From: JAEUKH01 sp964447205 | GTDB lineage: Bacteria; Myxococcota_A; Polyangia; Polyangiales; Ga0077539 | NCBI GenBank assembly: GCA_964447205.1 | Contig: CAYUSB010000002.1 | Span: 1-64,000, forward strand | DNA: 64,000 nucleotides | Direction of reading: 5' to 3' | Part shown: positions 40,538 through 49,580 of the stretch, piece after piece | Layout: each line of letters begins with the position of its first letter | Position numbering within the stretch: position 1 is the stretch's first letter | The notes under the pieces: model-generated | The model's database searches: none | Seen by the model: the letters and a program-made list of their open reading frames with translations, nothing else | What the model was told of the DNA's origin: nothing | Made by a program: the position numbers and the translations under genes

Positions 40538-42286
40538 ATGAGTCTGATGGCCCGGCAATCCGCCTACGCCTCTGCCCGAATCGCTGCCCTCCTCCTCGCG
40601 GCCGCGACCTCTCTCGGTACGACCGTAGGCTGTCGCGGCTGCGACGACACGACCCGGAGCGCGGTGCGCCTGGCCAGCGAGGGCAACTCCCGCGAGCTGC
40701 GCCCCGACGCGGAACGCCCCGCCACCGAACGCCGACCGGGCATCCTCCTCGTCGCCCTCGACGGGGTCCCGCGGCAGACCCTCTACGGGCTCCTGCGTCG
40801 GGGACAGCTCCCGGGCTTCGCGCGCCTCCTCGGCGGGGCTGGCGACGGCGGCCAGCTCGCCCACGCGCACCTCGACGAGACCCTCCTGTCGACCCTGCCG
40901 TCCTCGACCCTCGCCTCGTGGGCCACCACCTTTACGGGTGTCGCCCCGGCGCGGCACGGCATCAGCGGCAACGAGTTCTTCATCCGCGAGTCGCGGCGAT
41001 TTATCGCCCCGGTGCCCGTCTCGGTCGAGAGCAACGCCCAGACTCTGGAGACCGAGAGCGACTCCCTCGTCGACCAGATCCTGCCCGTTCCGACGGTCTA
41101 CCAGCGGATGCGCCGCGCCGAGCCCGCCATGACCATCTGGGTGGCCCTGAGCCAGGTGCATGGCGGGGCCGACCGTTTTCTCCTGCCCGACCGTTCGGTG
41201 CTCGTCCACGCCATCACCGCCCGCGTGGGCTCTGCCGTCGGGCTCGAACCGGCCTACGCGCCCTACGCCCGCGTCGACGAGGCCGTGCTCGACAACGTCC
41301 GCGAAGACCTCGACCGCCACGGGGCCCCGGACGTGCTCACGCTCTACCTCTTCGGCACCGACCTCTACGCCCACGAGGCCGAGGTGGGGCCCCTGCCGGC
41401 CCTCGAGACCTACCTCCGCGAGGTGCTCGACGCCCGCCTCGGGGCCCTCGCCGACCACCTCCAGCGCCTCGGGGCCCTCGACGATCGCTTCGTGGTGGTG
41501 GTGTCCGACCACGGCCACACCGCCGTGGTTCCCGATGACGCCCACTCGCTCGGCACCGACCGCGACGGCGAAGACGAGCCTCCCACCGTGCTGCGCCGGG
41601 CGGGCTTTCGGCTGCGCCCCTTCGAGCTCGAGGTGCCCGCCGAGACACCCTTCGACGCCGTGCTGGCCTACCAGGGCGCCATGGCCTTCGTGTATCTCGC
41701 CGACCGCACCCGCTGCCCGGGCGGGGTGTGCGCCTGGTCCGAGCCGCCGCGATATCGCGAGGACGTCCTGGCCGCCGCGGAGGCCTTCCACCGCGCCAAC
41801 ACGGGCGTCGGCCCCGTGGCCGCGATGCGCGGGACGCTCGACTTCATCCTGGTGCGCGTGCCGGTCGCCCTCGCCGAGGACGACCGTCCCTTCGAGGTCT
41901 ATCTCGGCGGCGGTCGAACCCGCTCCGTCGAAGACTACCTCCGGGACTACCCCCACCCGGACTACGTGTCCTTCGCCTCGCGGCTGCGCGACCTCGCCGT
42001 CGGACCGCGCGGCGAGCGGGCCGGGGACGTGCTCTTGCTCGCACACAACGGCGACCGCCAGCGCCCCGAGGACCGCTACTACTTCGCCCACGAGTACCGC
42101 TCGTGGCACGGGAGCCCCTCCCGTGGCGACTCCGAGCTGCCGTTCATCGTGGCCCACCGCCACCGCAGCCCGGGGGCCCTGGCCTCCCTCGTGCGCGAGG
42201 CCCTCGGACCCGAGCGCGCGCCCACCCAGGACCGCGTGGCCGACGTGCTCCTGGCCCTGCGCCGCGCCCGCCGGGCCGACCGCTGA
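40538..42286 (+). CDS. Lipoprotein of the type I phosphodiesterase/nucleotide pyrophosphatase family
   Basis: A 582-residue predicted lipoprotein with a hydrophobic leader and a lipobox-like TTVGC about 30 residues in. The alkaline-phosphatase-superfamily core is visible as ILLVALDGVPRQTL (metal Asp), the STLPSSTLASWATTFTG nucleophile Ser/Thr region, GVAPARHGISGN, and the later VVVVSDHGHT metal motif with Asp and His. Family members hydrolyse phosphodiesters or pyrophosphates in the periplasm or outside the cell. A late GDVLLLAHNG and SWHGSPSRGD stretch carries another likely metal histidine. ATG 40538 is preferred over upstream ATGs because it gives a normal leader; ATG 40547 is also possible. 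It stands alone downstream of the Uma2 gene. Confidence 0.83.
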   Translation: MSLMARQSAYASARIAALLLAAATSLGTTVGCRGCDDTTRSAVRLASEGNSRELRPDAERPATERRPGILLVALDGVPRQTLYGLLRRGQLPGFARLLGGAGDGGQLAHAHLDETLLSTLPSSTLASWATTFTGVAPARHGISGNEFFIRESRRFIAPVPVSVESNAQTLETESDSLVDQILPVPTVYQRMRRAEPAMTIWVALSQVHGGADRFLLPDRSVLVHAITARVGSAVGLEPAYAPYARVDEAVLDNVREDLDRHGAPDVLTLYLFGTDLYAHEAEVGPLPALETYLREVLDARLGALADHLQRLGALDDRFVVVVSDHGHTAVVPDDAHSLGTDRDGEDEPPTVLRRAGFRLRPFELEVPAETPFDAVLAYQGAMAFVYLADRTRCPGGVCAWSEPPRYREDVLAAAEAFHRANTGVGPVAAMRGTLDFILVRVPVALAEDDRPFEVYLGGGRTRSVEDYLRDYPHPDYVSFASRLRDLAVGPRGERAGDVLLLAHNGDRQRPEDRYYFAHEYRSWHGSPSRGDSELPFIVAHRHRSPGALASLVREALGPERAPTQDRVADVLLALRRARRADR

Positions 42287-42403
42287 CCTCCGGGGCGTCG
42301 AGGGGTGCTGTCGCACCCGTGGCCTGTGTGGTAGACCGCGCCTGTGGAAGCTCACACCTTGCCCTGCCATGACGGCTCGAAGGCCGAGGGAGGAGCGAGC
42401 GCC

Positions 42404-42583
42404 ATGGCGATGTCCTACCACTACGTGCCCGGCGTCGCGGACAAGCTCGCGGCGAAGCAGATGGACCGGCAGCACTATGAGGAGCCACCGCGGGACACCC
42501 AGGGCGCGCTGTTCCAGGCGAGCGAGGCGTCCCGTGGGGGGGCCGGGCAGGTGCGGGGCAGCGGCGGAGTCGTAAACCGATAG
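42404..42583 (+). CDS. Small uncharacterised protein
   Basis: A 59-residue frame starting MAMSYHYVPGVADKLAAKQ. A GGAGGAG box sits about nine bases before the ATG at 42404, which is the main support for it being real. The sequence is hydrophilic, with a KQMDRQHYEEPPRD stretch and a Gly-rich end, and no signal peptide or membrane segment. The PPRDTQGALFQ segment faintly recalls the C-terminal tails of some short-chain dehydrogenases, but no such domain is present. It lies between the phosphodiesterase gene and the SRPBCC gene. Function unknown. Confidence 0.45.
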   Translation: MAMSYHYVPGVADKLAAKQMDRQHYEEPPRDTQGALFQASEASRGGAGQVRGSGGVVNR

Positions 42584-42763
42584 CCCTCCCCCAGGGGGTG
42601 TGTGGCGTCCTCGGCGACTCACTGAGGTACGGCGCCACAGGGGCGTGGTCGTTCGTGGGGCGCGCGGCAGCGACGCTTGCGTGCAGGGCTCCACGCGGCG
42701 GAAGGTGGAACACACGTTGCTGAAGGCGCCGTGGTCTCGGCCGACAGGAAGAAGGGGAACACC

Positions 42764-43684
42764 ATGGAGATGCGATCGACGAAACACCATCGACGGCGTC
42801 AGGACGGCCACGTAAAGGGGAGCGGGCTGGCCCGCGGTCTGGGCTGGTTCAGCGTCGGCCTCGGGCTGGCCGAGCTCGGGGCCCCGCGTGCCCTCGCCAG
42901 GCTGATCGGGGTGCCCAACAACCGGGCTACGCGCATGACGCTGCGGATCCTCGGGGCCCGCGAGCTCGTGAGCGGCCTGGGCATCCTGGCGCGGCCCGAG
43001 CGTTCGGGACCGGTGTGGTCGCGGGTGGTCGGCGACGCCATCGACCTCGCCCTGCTCGGGTGGGCCCTGCAGAGGCGGCGCACCCACCGCGAGCGACTCG
43101 CGGCCGCGATCGTGTCGGTCGTCGGCGTGACGGCCCTGGACGTGTACGCCGGGCGGAGCCTCGCGCGCGCCGCGTCGACCGAGCCGGCGGCGGCCACGAT
43201 CACCGTGCGCCGCAAGCCCGAGGAGGTCTACACGTTCTGGAAGGACTTCCAGCACTTCCCTCGGTTTATGGCCAGCGTGGACGCGGTGCGCGTGCTCGAC
43301 GCCCGGCGTTCGCACTGGACGGTGAAGACCCCGGTGGGAGCCGTGGTCGAGTGGGACGCGGAGATCGTCGACGACCGGCCCGGCGAGCGCATCGCCTGGC
43401 GGTCCCTGGAGGGGTCGGAGGTCGGCCACCGGGGCGAGGTGACGTTTCGCCCTGCGCCGCGGGGCCGGGGCACCGAGGTCCACGTGGAGATGTTGTTCGG
43501 CGAGGGCGGCGGCAAGGTCGGCGGGGCGCTCGCGAAGCTGTTCGCCGAGAAGCAGATCGAGGGCGACCTGAGCCGCTTCAAGCAGGTGTTGGAGACGGGC
43601 GAGGTCGTCCACTCCGACGCGAGCATTCACCGCGGGATGCACCCCGCCCAGCCGTCCGCCGGCATCGAGGAGCACGTGTCATGA
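42764..43684 (+). CDS. SRPBCC-family protein with N-terminal membrane segments
   Basis: A 306-residue protein. The first 135 residues contain hydrophobic stretches (GLGWFSVGLGLAELG, LALLGWAL, AAAIVSVVGVTALDVYAG) that look like membrane helices. The C-terminal half is a START/SRPBCC (polyketide cyclase-like) domain: ITVRRKPEEVYTFWKDFQHFPRFM, VEWDAEIVDDRPGERIAWRS and GRGTEVHVEMLF. Such domains bind hydrophobic ligands. The GAAGGGGAAC box before ATG 42764 supports the start. Its stop overlaps the alcohol dehydrogenase start as ATGA. The same two-gene pairing of SRPBCC and zinc alcohol dehydrogenase is found widely in proteobacteria and is often linked with stress; the shared substrate is unknown. 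Confidence 0.8.
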   Translation: MEMRSTKHHRRRQDGHVKGSGLARGLGWFSVGLGLAELGAPRALARLIGVPNNRATRMTLRILGARELVSGLGILARPERSGPVWSRVVGDAIDLALLGWALQRRRTHRERLAAAIVSVVGVTALDVYAGRSLARAASTEPAAATITVRRKPEEVYTFWKDFQHFPRFMASVDAVRVLDARRSHWTVKTPVGAVVEWDAEIVDDRPGERIAWRSLEGSEVGHRGEVTFRPAPRGRGTEVHVEMLFGEGGGKVGGALAKLFAEKQIEGDLSRFKQVLETGEVVHSDASIHRGMHPAQPSAGIEEHVS

Positions 43685-44853
43685 GAGCCACTTGTTGGAT
43701 GGGCGCCCAGGACGTCCGGGTCGAGCAGGTGCCCGACCCGAAGATCCTCAACCAGCGCGACGCGATCGTGCGGATCACGTCGACCGCGATCTGCGGCTCC
43801 GACCTCCACCTCTACAACGGCTTCGTGCCGACGATGGAGAAGGGGGACGTGCTCGGGCATGAGTTTATGGGCGAGGTCGTCGAGGTGGGGCGCTCGGTGA
43901 CCAACCTCGCCGTGGGCGACCGCGTGGTCGTGCCGTTCCCTATTTCGTGCGGAGCCTGCGAGATGTGCGCGGCCCAGATGTACTCGTGCTGCGAGAACTC
44001 GAACCCCAACGCGTGGGTCGCCGAGAAGATGCTCGGCCACTCGCCCGCGGGCATCTTCGGCTACTCGCACATGCTCGGCGGCTACGCGGGCGGCCAGGCC
44101 GAGTACGCGCGGGTCCCCTTCGCCGATGTCGGGCCCCTCAAGGTCCCCGCCTCGCTCCACGACGACCAGGTGCTCTTCCTCTCGGACATCCTCCCGACGG
44201 GCTACATGGGCGCCGAGATGTGCGACCTCAGGCCGGGCCAGGTCGTGGCCGTCTGGGGCTGCGGACCGGTGGGCCAGTTTGCCATCGCGTGCGCGCGGAT
44301 GCTCGGCGCCGAACGCGTGATCGCCATCGATCGCTTCCCCTACCGCCTGCGGATGGCCGCCGACCGGGCGGGCGCCACGGACGTGATCAACTACGAGGAG
44401 GACGACGTGCACGAGGCGCTCCTCGAGATGACCGGCGGGCGCGGGCCCGACGCGTGCATCGACGCCGTCGGCATGGAGGCCCACGGCCACGGACCGGAGT
44501 ACGCCTACGACCGCGCCAAGCAGGTCGCCCGGATCGAGATGGACCGCCCCATCGCGCTGCGCGAGGCGATCCGGGCGTGCCGCAACGGCGGGGTCGTGTC
44601 GGTGATCGGCGTCTACGGGGGCTTCGTCGACAAGTTCCCCATGAACGCCGTGATGAACCGGTCGCTCACCCTCCGCGCGGGCCAGTGCCACGTGCAGAAG
44701 TACATGAAGCCGCTCCTCAAGCGCATCGAGCGCGGCGACATCGACCCGAGCTTCATCATCACGCACCACATGGCCCTGGAAGAAGCCCCGCGCGGCTACG
44801 ACATGTTTCTGCACAAGCAGGACGACTGCATGAAGGTCGTGCTCCGAGCTTGA
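43681..44853 (+). CDS. Zinc-dependent alcohol dehydrogenase
   Basis: A 390-residue medium-chain dehydrogenase. Catalytic zinc ligands are Cys38 in STAICGSDLH and His60-Glu61 in GHEFMGEVVEVG. The structural zinc lobe has cysteines in SCGACEMCAAQMYSCC, and the Rossmann loop is VAVWGCGPVGQFA. The ICGSDLHxY form and the HGHGPEYAYDRAKQ insert are typical of glutathione-independent formaldehyde-dehydrogenase-like or sorbitol-type members. ATGA overlap with the SRPBCC gene indicates joint expression. Substrate not assigned. Confidence 0.88.
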   Translation: MRATCWMGAQDVRVEQVPDPKILNQRDAIVRITSTAICGSDLHLYNGFVPTMEKGDVLGHEFMGEVVEVGRSVTNLAVGDRVVVPFPISCGACEMCAAQMYSCCENSNPNAWVAEKMLGHSPAGIFGYSHMLGGYAGGQAEYARVPFADVGPLKVPASLHDDQVLFLSDILPTGYMGAEMCDLRPGQVVAVWGCGPVGQFAIACARMLGAERVIAIDRFPYRLRMAADRAGATDVINYEEDDVHEALLEMTGGRGPDACIDAVGMEAHGHGPEYAYDRAKQVARIEMDRPIALREAIRACRNGGVVSVIGVYGGFVDKFPMNAVMNRSLTLRAGQCHVQKYMKPLLKRIERGDIDPSFIITHHMALEEAPRGYDMFLHKQDDCMKVVLRA

Positions 44854-44892
44854 GCCCGCGGCCCGGGGCGGATCGTGCGAGACTGCGGGTCG

Positions 44893-45546
44893 ATGGACAG
44901 CCCACGCATCGACCTGCGAAGCCCCCTCTCGCTGCGCAACAGCCTGTGTTTTCCGCTCCAGTCTCGGGCCTCGCGGCGCGACCTCGCCGTCGGCGCCCTC
45001 TGGCTCCTGGTGCCGGTCGTCGGCTGGCTGATGAACATGGGCCATCGCGTGCGGGTGGTGCACCGGCTCCAGCGGGGGGAGACTCCGTGGCCCGCGTGGG
45101 ACAACCCCCGCGAGCTCCTCCGCCACGGGGCGATCACCTTCGGGGGGATGATCTGGTACGGCTGGCCCGGGGTCTCCCTCGTGCTCCTCGGGGTGTGGCT
45201 CCGGGTCCCCGCCCTGGTCGCCGTGGGGGCCGCCCTGTGGGCCCTGGCGGTGGTGGCGATCCCGGGGTTTATGTCGCACTACTGCCGCCGGTATGACCCC
45301 CGCGAGATCTTCGACCCGCGACGTGCCCTGCGGAGGGTCTTCGAGGGCGGGGTGCCGTACCTCCGAGCGTGGTCGGTGGCCCTGGCGGCGATGGCCCTGT
45401 CGTTTCTCGGGCTCCTCGCCCTGGGCGTCGGGTTTGTCGTCACCAGCGTGTGGTTCTGGCAGGCCGCGGCCTTCTCCTTCGGCACGGTCTTTACGCGGCG
45501 CTTCGACCTCGACGCGCCGGAGTCCGCTCCGCCCCCCGTGCGCTGA
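44893..45546 (+). CDS. DUF4013-like membrane protein
   Basis: A 217-residue protein (from ATG 44893) with four to five membrane segments and the LRNSLCFPLQSRASRRDLAVGALWLLVPVVGWLM start region followed by MGHRVRVVHRLQRGETPWPAWDN, a pattern seen in DUF4013 proteins, whose function is unknown. It lies 39 bases after the alcohol dehydrogenase and 53 bases before the exported methyltransferase-like gene. A short upstream extension to 44875 is possible. Confidence 0.7.
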   Translation: MDSPRIDLRSPLSLRNSLCFPLQSRASRRDLAVGALWLLVPVVGWLMNMGHRVRVVHRLQRGETPWPAWDNPRELLRHGAITFGGMIWYGWPGVSLVLLGVWLRVPALVAVGAALWALAVVAIPGFMSHYCRRYDPREIFDPRRALRRVFEGGVPYLRAWSVALAAMALSFLGLLALGVGFVVTSVWFWQAAAFSFGTVFTRRFDLDAPESAPPPVR

Positions 45547-45599
45547 GCCAGGCCGACGCTGCCCGCACGGCGTCGGGAGCTGCTACGGTGGGCTTGACC

Positions 45600-46391
45600 A
45601 TGAAGACGAGGGTGTTGTTCGGGCTGGTGACGTTGGGGCTCGGGGCGTGCGCAGGGGCGGGGGCGCGTCCGGCGGCGCACCCTGGGGCGGGAGCGTCGAC
45701 GGTGGAGGTCTCGGCGGCGGTACGGGCCGCGGTCGATGCGCCCGCGCGCGCGGACGAGGACCGGGCCCTCGATCGGGGGCGACGGCCCGCGGAGATGCTG
45801 TCGTTCTTCGGGGTGGGGCCGGGGCAGCGTGTGGTGGAGCTGTTTGCCGGCGGGGGATACACCGCCGAGCTCCTGGCGCGGGTGGTGGGCGACGGGGGCC
45901 ACGTCTGGGTGCAGAACAACGCCTTCGTGCTCGACCGCTTCGCGCGTGGGCCCCTGGAGGCCCGGCTCGCGCGCCTCGGAGCCGGGCACGTCACGCGCAT
46001 CGACCGGGAGTTTGACGCGCCGATTCCGCCGGAGGTGCAGGGGCTCGACGCCGTGCTGTTCGTGCTCGCCTACCACGACACCGTGTGGCTCAACGTCGAC
46101 CGCTCCGCGATGAACCGCACGATCTTCAACGCCCTGCGCCCAGGCGGGGTCTACGGCATCGTCGATCACAGCGCCGCGGAGGGGAGCGGCCTGCGCGACG
46201 TGCAGAGCCTCCACCGCATCGAGCAGCGGGCCCTCGTCGCGGAGGTGACGGCGGCGGGCTTCGTGCTCGACGGGGAGGCCGACTTCCTCCGCAACCCCCG
46301 CGACCCCCGCGACTGGAACGACTCCCCCCGCGCCGCCGCCGACCGCCGCGGCACGAGCGACCGGTTCGTGCTGCGCTTCCGTCGGCCCTGA
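45600..46391 (+). CDS. Exported SAM-methyltransferase-like lipoprotein
   Basis: A 263-residue protein beginning with MKTRVLFGLVTLGLGACAG, a short signal with lipobox LGAC at about residues 14-17. The rest is a Rossmann-like methyltransferase domain: RVVELFAGGGYTAELLARVVG (motif I) and LRPGGVYGIVDHSAAEG. Homologous families with a signal peptide exist in several proteobacterial groups, yet a SAM-dependent activity outside the cytoplasm has no obvious SAM supply. It may have lost methyl transfer and bind another ligand. It follows the DUF4013 gene by 53 bases and converges on the phosphatase gene. Confidence 0.75.
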   Translation: MKTRVLFGLVTLGLGACAGAGARPAAHPGAGASTVEVSAAVRAAVDAPARADEDRALDRGRRPAEMLSFFGVGPGQRVVELFAGGGYTAELLARVVGDGGHVWVQNNAFVLDRFARGPLEARLARLGAGHVTRIDREFDAPIPPEVQGLDAVLFVLAYHDTVWLNVDRSAMNRTIFNALRPGGVYGIVDHSAAEGSGLRDVQSLHRIEQRALVAEVTAAGFVLDGEADFLRNPRDPRDWNDSPRAAADRRGTSDRFVLRFRRP

Positions 46392-46454
46392 GCCCCCGCC
46401 CTCGGGACACCGGGACGCGCGGCCGACGACGGTGCGGTCTACCGGCGGAGGGCT
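46391..46454. terminator. Weak stem between convergent genes
   Basis: AGCCCCCGCC (46391-46400) can pair with GGCGGAGGGCT (46444-46454) with one bulged base around a loop of about 43 bases. It sits between convergent stops. A terminator role is only suggested. Confidence 0.25.
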
Positions 46455-46456
46455 GA

Positions 46457-47200
46457 CTACTCCGACCCGTCGGCCGACCCCATGGGGCACCAGGCCTGCC
46501 GGGCCTGCACCTGCACGAGCTGGCGGCGTCGGGCGTCGGGGTCGTGGGACACGGGCTCGCCCGGGTCGAGCACGAGGGCGCTGAGCTGGCGGCCGTAGCA
46601 GCAGCCCGTGTCGAGGCCCGTGGCGAAGGGCTCGAGCTGGAGGTTGCGCCGGGCGTCGTGGCCAAACACGATGTGCTGCGGACCGCGCCAGAGCGAGGCC
46701 CAGGGCGTGCCCGTCAGGCGGCGCGAGGCCTTCCCCGCTGCGTCGACCGAGCGCACCGTGAGCAGGGTGTCCTCGTCGTTGGCGGGCAGGGGCCGGGCCG
46801 GATCGACCCCCGCGTGCACGATCATGACCCCGTGCTCGGGCAGGGAGAGCATCAACGGAAGGGCCTCCAGGGACTCGAAATGCCGCGGCTTGAACTGCCG
46901 CACCACCTCCTTGTGCCGCTCGGAGAGCTTGACCCTGCGCGAGGCCTCGCGCCGCCCAAACTCCTCGGCCACCCGCCACCAGGTGAGGACCTTCTCGTCG
47001 TGGTTTCCCCGCACCGCCCGGGCCCCGAGGGAGACCATCTGCTCGACCACCCGGGCCGAGTCGGGACCGCGGGCCACGAGGTCGCCCACCAGCACGAGGC
47101 GGTCGACCCCCTGGGCGAAGCGGGTCTCCGTGAGGAGCTCGTCGAGCTCCGTCGCGCAGCCATGAACGTCCCCAACGATCAGCGTCCGTCCCAACGGCAT
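46457..47200 (-). CDS. PPP-family metallophosphatase (ApaH/serine-threonine phosphatase-like)
   Basis: A 247-residue protein with all three core motifs of the PPP phosphoesterases: IVGDVHGC near the N-terminus, LVGDLVARGPDS, and VRGNHDEKV, followed by metal histidines in VHAGVDP and FGHDARR. Members hydrolyse phosphoproteins or diadenosine tetraphosphate. The start at ATG 47200 puts GDVHG about ten residues in, as is usual; upstream residues to 47260 are low-complexity. It lies 17 bases downstream of the ABC1 kinase gene on the same strand. Confidence 0.88.
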   Translation of the reverse strand: MPLGRTLIVGDVHGCATELDELLTETRFAQGVDRLVLVGDLVARGPDSARVVEQMVSLGARAVRGNHDEKVLTWWRVAEEFGRREASRRVKLSERHKEVVRQFKPRHFESLEALPLMLSLPEHGVMIVHAGVDPARPLPANDEDTLLTVRSVDAAGKASRRLTGTPWASLWRGPQHIVFGHDARRNLQLEPFATGLDTGCCYGRQLSALVLDPGEPVSHDPDARRRQLVQVQARQAWCPMGSADGSE

Positions 47201-47217
47201 CGGTGCGGGCCCTCGGC

Positions 47218-48588
47218 CTAGCCCGTGTACGGGGGGATGGGAATCGCCCGGCCCTGCCACCCGAGGTGGGTCCAGCGCTTGACCATCTGATGGAAGTTGA
47301 GCCGCGACTTCGCCCGCGAGAAATACTCGTAGTACCCGAGGACCACCCGGGTCATGAAGATCATGTCGCGCTGCGACGGGGGGATCCGTCGGGCTTGCAG
47401 GAAGTACATCACCAGGTCGCGGGCCCCCTGGACGTAGCTGTAGTCCTCGAAGGAGAAGGGCGCGTCCGTCGAGAGGCCCGCGGAGAAGTAGTCCGCGATG
47501 CGGTACATGTCGCGGCGCTCGTCGGCGTCGTCGGCGTCGTGGAGCAGGCCGAGGGCCATCATGGCGGCGTCGAGCTTCGGGGTGTCGCCCTCCATCCGGT
47601 GCCGCACCATGTCGGCGAAGGCGGCGAGGAAGGGCTCGTTGAAGATCTTGACGCAGCCGAAGTCGAGGATGCCCAGGCGGCCGTCGGGCAGGATGCGGTA
47701 GTTGCCCGGGTGGGGGTCGGCGTGCAGGACGCCCCCGCGGAGCATCTGAAACCAGAAGGCGTCGGAGAGGCGGGTGACGATGAGGTCGCGGCGCTCTTGG
47801 GAGCCCGTGGCCAGGGCCTCGCCGAGGTCGACCCCGTCGACGAAGTCGTACGTGATCGTGCGGAGGCCGGAGTGCGACAGGTGGACCCGGGGGATGTGCA
47901 CCCAGCCCTCCCCCGCGAAGAGTCGGCCCAGGAGCTGGGCGTTGTAGGCCTCGCGGCAGTAGTCGGTCTCCTGGGCGAGGTGCTCGGCGATCTCGTCGGC
48001 GACGGGGGTGAGGTCGAGGCGGTCGTTTTTGATCGTGTCGGCGAGCAGGTTTTTGACCAGGGAGGCCCCGAGCTTGAGGTTTTTGAGGTCGCCGTCGACC
48101 CCGGCGGCGGCCCCGGGGTACTGGACCTTCACCGCCACCTCGGTGCCGTCCTTGAGCCGGGCCCGGTGGACCTGCCCGAGGGAGGCCGCGGCCAGGGCCT
48201 CGCGGGAGAAATCGGCGAAGAGCTCCTCGGGGGTGCCCCCGAGGTCCATCTCGATCACGTCGCGGATCGTGTCGTACCGCATCGGGGGGGCCGAGGCCTG
48301 GAGCGACCGCAAGACCTCGCCGTACTCCCCGGGGATGGCCTCGGCGTGGGTCGACAGGAGCTGGCCCACCTTCATCATGGGCCCGCGGAGCTCCTTCATC
48401 GTGCCCGCGATGCGCCGGGCGTTGTGCAGGTGCCGCTGGAGCTCGGACTCGGTCCGGCCCTCGTCGCCGCGAAACTTGTCAAGGAGCTTGCCGCCCAGAT
48501 AACTCGACGCCACGGCGCTGCCGAGCCACCCCGTCTTCAGGGTGCGCATCAACCTTCCCGGAACCTTCTCTTCGGAGTCTTTCGCCAT
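47218..48588 (-). CDS. ABC1/UbiB (AarF-domain) atypical kinase-like protein
   Basis: A 456-residue ADCK/UbiB-family protein. Visible are the family-specific KVGQ motif in GPMMKVGQLLSTH, the alanine-rich phosphate loop AAASLGQVH, the lysine in VAVKVQYPG, and HADPHPGN with the catalytic Asp, plus LGILDFG. UbiB-like proteins support ubiquinone and isoprenoid lipid metabolism, probably as ATPases at the membrane. The N-terminal region has no clear membrane helix. It is upstream of the metallophosphatase and downstream of a methyltransferase-like gene on the same strand; all three may be one unit. Confidence 0.88.
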   Translation of the reverse strand: MAKDSEEKVPGRLMRTLKTGWLGSAVASSYLGGKLLDKFRGDEGRTESELQRHLHNARRIAGTMKELRGPMMKVGQLLSTHAEAIPGEYGEVLRSLQASAPPMRYDTIRDVIEMDLGGTPEELFADFSREALAAASLGQVHRARLKDGTEVAVKVQYPGAAAGVDGDLKNLKLGASLVKNLLADTIKNDRLDLTPVADEIAEHLAQETDYCREAYNAQLLGRLFAGEGWVHIPRVHLSHSGLRTITYDFVDGVDLGEALATGSQERRDLIVTRLSDAFWFQMLRGGVLHADPHPGNYRILPDGRLGILDFGCVKIFNEPFLAAFADMVRHRMEGDTPKLDAAMMALGLLHDADDADERRDMYRIADYFSAGLSTDAPFSFEDYSYVQGARDLVMYFLQARRIPPSQRDMIFMTRVVLGYYEYFSRAKSRLNFHQMVKRWTHLGWQGRAIPIPPYTG

Positions 48589-48606
48589 GGGCCTCGCCCT
48601 GGAAGA

Positions 48607-49491
48607 CTAACCCTCTCCGCGGGGGGACGGTACCGGCGACGTGTTCTTCGCGCGCGGGGCCTTCGGGGCCACGGGTCGAAACTGCCAGAGCCAGTCGCCG
48701 CGGCGGGGGCGCTCCTCGAAGTGTTCGTCGTGGGAACCCCCGAAATACAGGGTGACCCGGGTGTGGGTCTCGCGGCCCGGGCGCAGGTCGAGCCGACAGC
48801 GGTTGAGGGCGGCCTCGGGGCCCTCCCAGAAGTCGTGGGCGAAGCGCCAGGTCCAGGCCCCCGGGGTGGCCCCCCCCGCGGCCCCGATCTCCAGGACGTA
48901 CGAGACCGGGGCCCGGATGAGCCGGTCGAGGAGGTCGCCGGGCGGGAGCCAGGCCGCGAGCACGAGGTCGGGCCCATGGGTCGCGATCGCGTCGAGGGCC
49001 TCGGCCCGCTCCACCCCCGCCCCCATCCGCACCCCGGGAACCTCCACCCCCGCCATCGCCAGGGCCTCCTCCGGGCGCATCCGGGCCTGCGGGTCGGCCC
49101 AACTCCCCGAGTCCGTGGCCACGGCCGCCACCCCATGCTCCCGCAGACACTGCGACAGGAACCCGTCCCCCGCGGCCACCTCCACGACCCGCCGGACCCC
49201 GAGCTCTCGGATCCGCGCCGCCAGGGCCGCCACCCCCTCGGCCGTGGGCAGGAAGTACACGGGCCCGAGCGGGGAGAGCTCGCAGACCCACTCCAGATCG
49301 GCCGCGGTGACCCCGTCCAGGGCCGCGTCGAGCTCGGCAAGCCTCGGGAGCCTCCGGGCCCCCTCGGGGCTCCACAGGGCACGGGAGAGGGCGGCGCGGG
49401 CCAGGGTGCGCTTCGTTCCGCCGCGGCGGGCGGGGAATCCCGCGTGGGCGTCGGCGGCGAGGGCGGAGGGGTCGGGGGAGGGGGAGTTCAT
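48607..49491 (-). CDS. Predicted SAM-dependent methyltransferase-like protein
   Basis: A 294-residue protein with a Rossmann-type SAM site: RRVVEVAAGDGFLSQCL (motif I) and VAAVATDSGSW behind it, then DLVLAAWLPPGDLLDRL and a late YVLEIGAAGGATPGAW stretch. The pattern resembles small-molecule or RNA methyltransferases without a clear match. The N-terminus is Pro/Arg-rich and the C-terminus basic. It ends 18 bases before the ABC1 gene on the same strand and is divergent from meaB across 89 bases. Function unassigned. Confidence 0.65.
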   Translation of the reverse strand: MNSPSPDPSALAADAHAGFPARRGGTKRTLARAALSRALWSPEGARRLPRLAELDAALDGVTAADLEWVCELSPLGPVYFLPTAEGVAALAARIRELGVRRVVEVAAGDGFLSQCLREHGVAAVATDSGSWADPQARMRPEEALAMAGVEVPGVRMGAGVERAEALDAIATHGPDLVLAAWLPPGDLLDRLIRAPVSYVLEIGAAGGATPGAWTWRFAHDFWEGPEAALNRCRLDLRPGRETHTRVTLYFGGSHDEHFEERPRRGDWLWQFRPVAPKAPRAKNTSPVPSPRGEG

Positions 49492-49580
49492 GCGGGCCCC
49501 GGAGGGTATCGCGGCGCGGGTGGCGGGGTTGTCGGGAAGGGTGCACGGGACGGGTCGCGGGTGGTAGACCCTGTCCCGCG

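Noticed and set aside
39710..43675. A 1321-codon minus-strand open frame
   Set aside because: It is antisense to the Uma2, phosphodiesterase and SRPBCC genes, which carry clear family motifs; the frame has no recognisable domain.
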